Source: an uncultured Collinsella sp.
Lineage (GTDB): Bacteria > Actinomycetota > Coriobacteriia > Coriobacteriales > Coriobacteriaceae
Reading direction: 5' to 3'
DNA length: 7,549 bases
Assembly (NCBI GenBank): GCA_905209765.1
Contig: CAJLUE010000077.1
Location: forward strand, 1-7,549
Part shown: positions 1 through 5,494 of the stretch, piece by piece
Position numbering within the stretch: position 1 is the stretch's first letter
How the letters are laid out: each line of letters starts with the position of its first letter
Notes under the pieces: model-generated
Told to the model about the DNA's origin: nothing
The model's input: the letters and a program-made list of their open reading frames with translations, nothing else
The model's database searches: none
Made by a program: the position numbers and the translations under genes

Positions 1-5
1 ACGAT

Positions 6-1442
6 ATGGCACCGTGGGGACACATGTATGTCAATCCTGGTCTAACAGAGCCAAACCTTTTGCCCGTCGCCGCGCTCTGCAGCGCACTGGCGAGCGGTAT
101 GCCTCTCGCCGCTTGGGCGACGCCCGCCACGGCAAACTCCTTACCGCAAGCTCTGAACCCCGTGGCGAATTCGTCGGGTATCGTCGCCTGCCAACGTTTT
201 TCGCTCGCGCACGCCACGATCCGAACCTCGGGATGCCTTCGCCGCAATACGGTCGGCTCGATAGTCGTGGATATCAAGCGACCGGACAAGGAGAACGGCC
301 CCCAGACAGGTTATGCCATCTGCACATGGAAATCGGCTGCAGTCGACGCCGATGGCGACCCATGCGACCTAGAGCTGCGCATCGATATTGACTCGGTCGA
401 TGACTCGGCGAACGGGGCGAAGGTCGTCTTCGACAGCGCGGCCTATGAAGAAGGAGGGGATGTATGCCTGGGCTGCGTTCCCTCGAATGTCGATGGCGCG
501 CAGCCCATCATCTCCTTTACGGCATCGCTGCGACTGACCAAGGCGAACACCGAAGCCATCGCAACGGGAGATGCGCCTTTGCTGTTCTACGCTGGCGACG
601 CGGACGACCAAGAAGCTCAAAGCACCAGACAGAAGGGCTCGCTTAACCTCACGCGCGGATCAGAACCCGCCCCCATCAATATCGATACCCAGGCGCAAGG
701 CGTGCGGCGCATTCTCGCCGATCCGGCGCTGCTCCAAATGACATGGCACGGAGTGGGGTCCGTCGAGATTGCTGCTCCTATATCGAGCGATAATGACAAA
801 TCCCCCAAAGACGAGATCGCAGACGCACCGGTGCATGTTGACGATGCAGACGATGCATCATCAGAAGGCAACGCTGCGGCCCCTCTCGAGAAGCCAGGCG
901 GCACCGCCACCGAACCAGGCAATCCCCAACCGAAAGACGGCCTGGAATTTGCCGCTCCCCCAGATGTCGACGAAGGCAACTGTTGCATGATGGTCGCGCT
1001 CGACCACACGGAAACCGTCGATGCCGCAAGCATTGAGCCAGTCGCTGCCAATGCGCCCCGCCGCAAAAATATCCTCATCGCGTTCCCCAATACCGTCGAG
1101 CTCGTCTTTTTGCCTTCGGGTGAAGTCGTCGCGCCTACGGCACTTACAGCAGTGGGAGCAAGGAGCGCATCGAACGACATCCAAGCTATCTCGGCACTTG
1201 ATGCCACAACGACCGCCAAGTTGCACCTTTATTCCGTTGCAGCAGACGGAACGCGAACCGAAGAATTCGACGGAACCAAGCTTTTGGTTCCTCGTCGCAT
1301 CGGTATCCAAGAAGACTTCCCCTATCAAATGGAACTTGAAGGGTTCGATCGTGCACGAGATGCCGACATCATTGCCGCAGCCATCGAATCCCCGCAGCAC
1401 CTCATGACGCTGCGCTTCGACTTTAGCCCCGTCCTATCCTAG
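6..1442 (+). CDS. Unrecognised probable exported Cys-containing protein (possibly 5'-partial)
   Basis: I do not recognise this family. Read from the ATG at 6 it is 478 residues and ends at TAG 1440-1442. Residues 18-38 are hydrophobic and are followed by an A-T-A motif at 41-43, which looks like a signal peptidase I site cleaving before N44. The segment before it has no Lys or Arg, which is unusual for a signal peptide. The frame is still open at the window edge, so the true start may lie upstream. ATG 24 is an alternative, with GGGGA only 3 nt before it. The mature part has eight Cys (62, 77, 106, 120, 154, 157, 326, 327), including a CxxC and a CC pair. Residues about 260-325 form an acidic Asp/Glu/Pro/Ala-rich stretch, probably a disordered linker between two globular parts. 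There is no LPXTG motif or C-terminal membrane anchor, so secretion rather than wall anchoring is inferred. The reading frame is confident; the function is unknown. Confidence 0.75.
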   Translation: MAPWGHMYVNPGLTEPNLLPVAALCSALASGMPLAAWATPATANSLPQALNPVANSSGIVACQRFSLAHATIRTSGCLRRNTVGSIVVDIKRPDKENGPQTGYAICTWKSAAVDADGDPCDLELRIDIDSVDDSANGAKVVFDSAAYEEGGDVCLGCVPSNVDGAQPIISFTASLRLTKANTEAIATGDAPLLFYAGDADDQEAQSTRQKGSLNLTRGSEPAPINIDTQAQGVRRILADPALLQMTWHGVGSVEIAAPISSDNDKSPKDEIADAPVHVDDADDASSEGNAAAPLEKPGGTATEPGNPQPKDGLEFAAPPDVDEGNCCMMVALDHTETVDAASIEPVAANAPRRKNILIAFPNTVELVFLPSGEVVAPTALTAVGARSASNDIQAISALDATTTAKLHLYSVAADGTRTEEFDGTKLLVPRRIGIQEDFPYQMELEGFDRARDADIIAAAIESPQHLMTLRFDFSPVLS

Positions 1443-1491
1443 ACCGCTAACCGCCGCTTGGCTCGGATACTGAGCGCTCCCCTCCCCGTTC

Positions 1492-1500
1492 TGCTACGAT
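1492..1500 (+). promoter_or_regulatory. Extended -10 promoter for the DUF554 gene
   Basis: TGCTACGAT is a TG-n extended -10 element with hexamer TACGAT at 1495-1500. No good -35 hexamer is found 16-18 bp upstream, which is typical of extended -10 promoters. Transcription would start near 1506-1508, leaving a leader of about 25 nt that carries the ribosome binding site. It resembles the element at 2290-2298, which supports it. Sequence-only prediction. Confidence 0.45.
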
Positions 1501-1521
1501 TGCCGCGTTGGCATCAATTAC

Positions 1522-1528
1522 AGGAGGG
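1522..1528 (+). promoter_or_regulatory. Shine-Dalgarno AGGAGGG that fixes the DUF554 start
   Basis: AGGAGGG lies just before ATG 1532. It rules out the in-frame TTG at 1508, which is upstream of this site and near the predicted transcription start. Confidence 0.8.
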
Positions 1529-1531
1529 TTC

Positions 1532-2248
1532 ATGCCGGGTTTAGGAACGATCATCAACGTCGCGCTTTTGATCGCGGGCGGTCTGCTGGGCCTCATGGGT
1601 GGGCGCTTCATTACGCCCCGCATCCAAGACACGCTCATGAAGGCGTCGGGGTTATGCGTTCTGTTTATCGGCCTGGGCGGCACCATGCAAAAGATGCTCA
1701 TTATCGATGGAAAGGCGTTGGCGACCACCGGCACCACCATGCTTATCGTCTCATTTGCCCTTGGTTCGCTCATCGGCGAGGCCATCAACCTGGAGGCCGC
1801 CATCGAGAACCTCGGCGAATGGCTCAAGCGCAAAACCGGCAGCGAAGGCGACAACGAGTTCACCAATGCCTTTGTCTCGACATCGCTCACCGTGTGTATC
1901 GGCGCCATGGCCATCGTAGGATCGATTCAGGACGGTCTGCTCGGCGACTGGTCCACGCTTGCCCTGAAGGGCGCGCTGGACTGCATCATCGTCTGCACCA
2001 TGACGGCCTCGCTTGGCCGCGGCTGCATCTTCTCGGCCCTGCCCGTTGCCGTATTCCAGGGCACGATCACGCTTTTTGCCGGCACACTCTCCCCCATCAT
2101 GACCACCGCAGCCCTCAACAGCCTTTCGCTTGTGGGCTCCATGCTCATCTTCTGTGTTGGCGTTAACCTTATTCGGCCTCAGACCTTCCGCACGGCCAAC
2201 ATGCTCCCCTCCGTCGTCGTGGCGGTCATCTACGCCCTCCTGTTCTAA
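1532..2248 (+). CDS. DUF554 family integral membrane protein (YqgA/YdfK-like)
   Basis: A 238-residue, highly hydrophobic protein, close to the usual length of DUF554 members such as E. coli YqgA and B. subtilis YdfK. It has about seven or eight membrane segments, roughly at 5-23, 36-56, 64-84, 112-132, 142-160, 168-188, 198-216 and 222-238. Family-like features include the Gly-rich first helix (GGLLGLMGG), the T-T-G-T-T-M run at 65-70 leading into an S-L-I-G-E motif (79-83), and the N-A-F-V segment (112-115) followed by G-S-I-Q-D-G (130-135). A charged cytoplasmic-type loop (about 86-110) follows the first three helices. The family is a predicted transporter or channel of unknown substrate. 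It has its own predicted promoter and ribosome binding site, and nothing ties it to the downstream operon. The start is chosen from the AGGAGGG site. Confidence 0.9.
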   Translation: MPGLGTIINVALLIAGGLLGLMGGRFITPRIQDTLMKASGLCVLFIGLGGTMQKMLIIDGKALATTGTTMLIVSFALGSLIGEAINLEAAIENLGEWLKRKTGSEGDNEFTNAFVSTSLTVCIGAMAIVGSIQDGLLGDWSTLALKGALDCIIVCTMTASLGRGCIFSALPVAVFQGTITLFAGTLSPIMTTAALNSLSLVGSMLIFCVGVNLIRPQTFRTANMLPSVVVAVIYALLF

Positions 2249-2289
2249 ACTATCTACATAGCGGTATCCCGAACACCTGTTTGATGCTG

Positions 2290-2298
2290 TGCTATGAT
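2290..2298 (+). promoter_or_regulatory. Extended -10 promoter for the three-gene TerB/ATPase/helicase operon
   Basis: TGCTATGAT is a TG-n extended -10 element; hexamer TATGAT at 2293-2298 matches TATAAT at 5 of 6 positions. There is no convincing -35 box at the right distance: TTGATG at 2281 is only 6 bp upstream, too close. Transcription would start near 2304-2306. The element sits in the 87-bp gap after the DUF554 gene and would drive all three downstream genes. Prediction from sequence only. Confidence 0.55.
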
Positions 2299-2320
2299 AT
2301 GGGGTCACCAAAGCTGCGTT

Positions 2321-2330
2321 AGGAGAGGAG
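2321..2330 (+). promoter_or_regulatory. Shine-Dalgarno selecting the GTG 2336 start
   Basis: AGGAGAGGAG ends 5 nt before GTG 2336, which is good spacing. The in-frame ATG at 2294 overlaps the predicted -10 box and has no ribosome binding site, so the shorter protein is preferred. Confidence 0.8.
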
Positions 2331-2335
2331 AAGCG

Positions 2336-4081
2336 GTGGCCGACCAGGACGTCAAGATGCTTATCGAGCGCATTATGGCCGAGGCCCGGACCCATCAGTC
2401 CGCCCGCTTCTCAAACGAAATCTATGCTGACGAGCCGATTCTCAAGACCGGTCGTCAGATGCAGAACTTCCTCCCCGACCAGTACCGCAAGATGCGCGAG
2501 ATATCACGCTGGCAAGAGGATCCCAAAGGCGGCGCGGGGCGTTGGCTATCGGAGGCGGAGCTCTTTTACCGCCAAGGCCTGCTGATGGCCGACTTCGAGG
2601 ACGATTGCCCCTATAACGGCACCTTTAAGTCGTACTTTCCCACCTACAATGCCATGAGCGATCGACAGTTGCGCGGCTACTTTACCTGGCGTGCCCAAGT
2701 GCGCCGCGGCAATATCGAGGAGACATCGACCTCGTTTGCTTTTCTTTATCTTTACGAATTGATCTGCGGCATTGGCGTAGATAATCCGCTCGATGGCTTT
2801 AGCAAGATTAAGGCATTTTGGGATGCCTATCGCGCCTTTGAACCCGGCATCGACCGGTTCGCACGTGTGTGGCTGCAGGACTACGCCGTGTTCCACGAGC
2901 TCGACCCCAAGCTGCTTCGCGACTCTAAAACCGTCGCATTCGACAACGCCCTCATCGAGCTGCGCCGCGCAGCGCGAGACCTTGTACCCGCGCCGACGCC
3001 ATCGGCCCTGCCGCCTGCGCGTCGTAAGACCTCCGAGCCCACGCTTCCCCTTCCGCCCGATGAGGCGCATGAGGAGCGGCTCATGGCTGCCATCGACGCG
3101 CTCTCGACGTACAACCTGAATAACTCACGGCTCGACCGTTCCCACCATCGCGACCTGCGCCACGTGGCATGCGCCGTGTATGTCCGCATGGCGCGCTACT
3201 ATGACACGCACCGAAAGACCGGCATCGTAGCGAGCTTGTTTGGGGAGGAGACGGCCATGCCCTACACCATGTTTGCCTCGGCCGTGTTCTTTGCGCCCGA
3301 GCGCCACGAGGACTGCGAATATCGCCTAGACCCCATTCACATCTACCGCTGCCAAAATGGCTTTTGGGAATGCATGCGGATTCACGGCAGCAGGCAAAAG
3401 AGCAGCAAGCTCGGCGAGATGATGCGCGCTTGTGATCAGCGCCTGCGCTTGGCACTGGATCCCGGCCATCCCCTTAAGGAAGAAAAGGTTCCCAAATATC
3501 TGGCTAAGATTATCGATGACGAGATCACGGCATGGCTTTCATGGGATGCCGCGCATCAGCCCGTCAAGATCGATATCGACCTGAGCCAGCTGGGGCACAT
3601 TCGGAGCGCCGCCGCACAAACGCGCGAGGCGCTTTTGATCGACGAGGAGCGCGAGGACGGCACGCTTGCGGATGCCGAGGTGGCAGTTGCCGAACGACGG
3701 GAAGCCGAGCCCGTGGCCGACACGGTCGCCGAACCAGTCGCGACGACCATGCAGCAGGACGAGGCTAGCGAGCCGACCATCTCCACCGAGCAGTTTGGCA
3801 TCGTAGCACCGCTCCTCGCACCAGCGCCCACGCCCGCCGCCGCTGCGTCCGCACTCGATCCCGCCGCAGACGCCTATCTTCGAGCACTCCTCGAGCAAAA
3901 CGCAGCGCAGTCGGCATCGGCGGTGGCACAATCGGGCAAGAGTGAGGACATGCTCGTCGATAGCATCAACGAGGCGCTCTTAGACCTGGTGGGCGACACC
4001 GTTATTGAATTTGGCTCAGCAGGACCGCAAATTATCGAGGACTACGAAGCAGACGTGAGAGGATACCTAGACCATGAGTGA
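2336..4081 (+). CDS. TerB-N/TerB-C domain protein, first gene of the operon
   Basis: A 581-residue protein read from GTG 2336. An N-terminal TerB-N domain (about 60-190) is recognised by a Y-F-P-T-Y motif (100-104), then S-D-R-Q-L-R-G-Y-F with W-R-A-Q-V-R-R-G, and the helix F-L-Y-L-Y-E-L-I near 136-143. A Pro/Ala-rich linker covers about 215-245. A middle segment (about 246-380) contains a C-x-N-G-x-W-like strand. The TerB-C region includes K-I-D-I-D-L-S-Q-L-G-H-I-R starting at 411, a T-R-E-A-L-L-I-D-E-E stretch, an Ala/Pro-rich spacer (about 492-514), and a terminal D-T-V-I-E-F...I-I-E-D-Y-E element. TerB-N and TerB-C are known as flanking modules in tellurite-resistance-related systems and are thought to be scaffolds or sensors. 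I see no classical TerB core domain, though a diverged one in the middle cannot be excluded. The gene overlaps the ATPase gene by 8 bp. Domain calls are confident; the cellular role is inferred. Confidence 0.85.
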   Translation: MADQDVKMLIERIMAEARTHQSARFSNEIYADEPILKTGRQMQNFLPDQYRKMREISRWQEDPKGGAGRWLSEAELFYRQGLLMADFEDDCPYNGTFKSYFPTYNAMSDRQLRGYFTWRAQVRRGNIEETSTSFAFLYLYELICGIGVDNPLDGFSKIKAFWDAYRAFEPGIDRFARVWLQDYAVFHELDPKLLRDSKTVAFDNALIELRRAARDLVPAPTPSALPPARRKTSEPTLPLPPDEAHEERLMAAIDALSTYNLNNSRLDRSHHRDLRHVACAVYVRMARYYDTHRKTGIVASLFGEETAMPYTMFASAVFFAPERHEDCEYRLDPIHIYRCQNGFWECMRIHGSRQKSSKLGEMMRACDQRLRLALDPGHPLKEEKVPKYLAKIIDDEITAWLSWDAAHQPVKIDIDLSQLGHIRSAAAQTREALLIDEEREDGTLADAEVAVAERREAEPVADTVAEPVATTMQQDEASEPTISTEQFGIVAPLLAPAPTPAAAASALDPAADAYLRALLEQNAAQSASAVAQSGKSEDMLVDSINEALLDLVGDTVIEFGSAGPQIIEDYEADVRGYLDHE

Positions 4082-5378
4082 TACCGAATCCGCAGCACCC
4101 CGTGTGCCCAAGCGCGTCGCCGCCGTCATTCTCAACTCGCTCAAGGGCGGCGTGGTCCCGCGCATCGGCCTTCCCTATATCACCGTGGGGCGAGAGGTCG
4201 AGATCCGTGCTCTGCTCACCGACCTGAGCCTCATCGCCGATGGCGGCGCAAGCTTCCGTTTCCTCGTCGGTCGCTACGGCGCCGGCAAGAGCTTTTTGCT
4301 CCAGACCATCCGTACACACGCCATGGGCGAGGGATTCGTCGTCGCCGATGCTGACCTGTCACCCGAGCGCCGCCTACAGGGCGGCCAGGGCCAGGGCCTC
4401 GCTACCTATCGCGAGCTCATCCGCAACATATCGACCAAGACGCGCCCTGAGGGCGGTGCGCTCAACCTTATCCTGGATCGCTGGGTCGCCTCGTGTGCCG
4501 ACGCCGACGAGACTGCCGTTAATGCCCAACTGGCCCCGCTCGAGGAGATGGTCCACGGCTTCGACTTCGTCCGCATGCTCCGCCGCTACCGCACGGCAGT
4601 ATCCGAGGGCGACGAAGAAGCTATGAGTCGGGTGACCAAATGGATTCGCGGCGAATACCGCACCAAGAGCGAGGCGCGCGCCGAGTTGGGCTCCTCGACC
4701 ATCATCAGCGATGACGACTGGTACGACTACGTTAAGCTCATTGCGCGCTTTTTGGTCTGCAGCAGCTACAAGGGCATGCTGGTGCTCATCGACGAGCTCG
4801 TGAATCTGTACAAGATTCCCAACGCGATCACGCGCCAATATAACTACGAGAAGATCCTGACCATGTACAACGACACGCTCCAGGGCAAAGCGCAGTACCT
4901 GGGCATGATCATGGGCGGCACGCCAACCTCCATCGAAGACCGCCGCCGCGGCGTGTTCTCCTACGAAGCCCTGCGCAGCCGACTCGCTCAAGGCCGCTTT
5001 GCACGCGAGGACCTTAAGGACATGCTCGCGCCCATCATCCGCCTGCAGCCACTCACCTATGAGGAGCTGCTGGTGCTGATCGAAAAACTTATGCAGATCC
5101 ATGCCGGATACTTTGGTTGGACGCCCACGCTTACCGAGAACGACTTGGTGGACTTTCTCAAGATCGAGTTCGGTCGCGTGGGAGCCGATACGCACTTAAC
5201 GCCCCGTGAGGTCATTCGTGACTTTATCGAACTGCTCGATATCCTGTGTCAGAACCCCAATGCAAATGTGGCCGAGCTGCTGCAAAGCGTCGGCGGCGAC
5301 ACGCTGGCGCCGGCAGCCGCAACAGGTGACACCGGCACCGCAGGCGGCGACCGTAACTTCGCCGAATTCACCATCTAA
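4074..5378 (+). CDS. DUF2791/BrxD-type P-loop ATPase
   Basis: A 434-residue ATP-binding protein. Walker A is G-R-Y-G-A-G-K-S at 66-73 and Walker B is L-V-L-I-D-E at 236-241; both are intact. After Walker B, L-G-M-I-M-G-G-T-P (277-284) resembles the sensor strand of this family, followed by S-Y-E-A-L-R-S-R-L, whose arginines could contact nucleotide in an oligomer. Domain and length fit the DUF2791 group, which includes BrxD of type 2 BREX loci. The C-terminus has a Gly/Ala/Thr-rich flexible stretch (about 407-427) and then F-A-E-F-T-I as the last six residues. ATG 4074 lies inside the end of the TerB gene, and GAGAGG at 4057-4062 is a plausible ribosome binding site, so translation is probably coupled. 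It likely powers or loads the helicase encoded next. ATPase identity is strong; the partner role is inferred from gene order and BREX precedent. Confidence 0.88.
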   Translation: MSDTESAAPRVPKRVAAVILNSLKGGVVPRIGLPYITVGREVEIRALLTDLSLIADGGASFRFLVGRYGAGKSFLLQTIRTHAMGEGFVVADADLSPERRLQGGQGQGLATYRELIRNISTKTRPEGGALNLILDRWVASCADADETAVNAQLAPLEEMVHGFDFVRMLRRYRTAVSEGDEEAMSRVTKWIRGEYRTKSEARAELGSSTIISDDDWYDYVKLIARFLVCSSYKGMLVLIDELVNLYKIPNAITRQYNYEKILTMYNDTLQGKAQYLGMIMGGTPTSIEDRRRGVFSYEALRSRLAQGRFAREDLKDMLAPIIRLQPLTYEELLVLIEKLMQIHAGYFGWTPTLTENDLVDFLKIEFGRVGADTHLTPREVIRDFIELLDILCQNPNANVAELLQSVGGDTLAPAAATGDTGTAGGDRNFAEFTI

Positions 5379-5415
5379 CCTGCCAAAAAGGGACAGGTTT
5401 ATTTTGGCAGGTTTT
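5379..5415 (+). terminator. Perfect hairpin plus T-tract between the ATPase and helicase genes
   Basis: CCTGCCAAAA (5379-5388) is exactly complementary to TTTTGGCAGG (5402-5411), giving a 10-bp stem with a 13-nt loop, followed by TTTT (5412-5415). It begins directly after the TAA of the ATPase gene. This has the form of an intrinsic terminator, although the T-tract is short and the stem is only moderately GC-rich. Being inside the operon, it may cause partial termination or protect the upstream mRNA end. The loop and right arm hold a near-direct repeat, CAGGTTTAT (5394-5402) and CAGGTTTTAT (5408-5417). The element may instead be a dispersed palindromic repeat. Confidence 0.6.
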
Positions 5416-5481
5416 ATCTGGGCAAACGCTGAGACAGCAATGCAGCAAACCATTGCCAGCCGCGTTGAGAGGTTCGCATTT
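5416..5481. other. Intergenic spacer before the helicase gene, no promoter seen
   Basis: This is the rest of the 116-bp gap between the ATPase and helicase genes. I found no convincing -10/-35 pair, so helicase transcription probably depends on read-through of the hairpin or on a promoter I cannot recognise. Confidence 0.4.
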
Positions 5482-5490
5482 GAGGGGAGG
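5482..5490 (+). promoter_or_regulatory. Shine-Dalgarno for the helicase GTG start
   Basis: GAGGGGAGG ends 4 nt before GTG 5495. It sets the start of the helicase, whose frame is also open further upstream without a comparable signal. Confidence 0.75.
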
Positions 5491-5494
5491 CCCC

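Noticed and set aside
617..1219. 200-codon - strand frame opposite the exported protein gene
   Set aside because: The + strand frame is longer, has a signal-like start and spans the whole region; the antisense frame is Ser/Ala-rich with no recognisable domain.
1508..1531. TTG 1508 as start of the DUF554 gene
   Set aside because: The AGGAGGG ribosome binding site lies downstream of it and is placed for ATG 1532.
2281..2298. TTGATG (2281-2286) as a -35 box for TATGAT
   Set aside because: The spacing is only 6 bp instead of about 17; the extended TG motif explains the promoter better.
2294..2335. ATG 2294 as start of the TerB gene
   Set aside because: It overlaps the predicted -10 element and lacks a ribosome binding site; GTG 2336 has an excellent one.
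1751..2395. 214-codon - strand frame across the DUF554 gene and the operon promoter
   Set aside because: It is antisense to a clear membrane protein, with a shadow-like His/Gly/Asp-rich composition.
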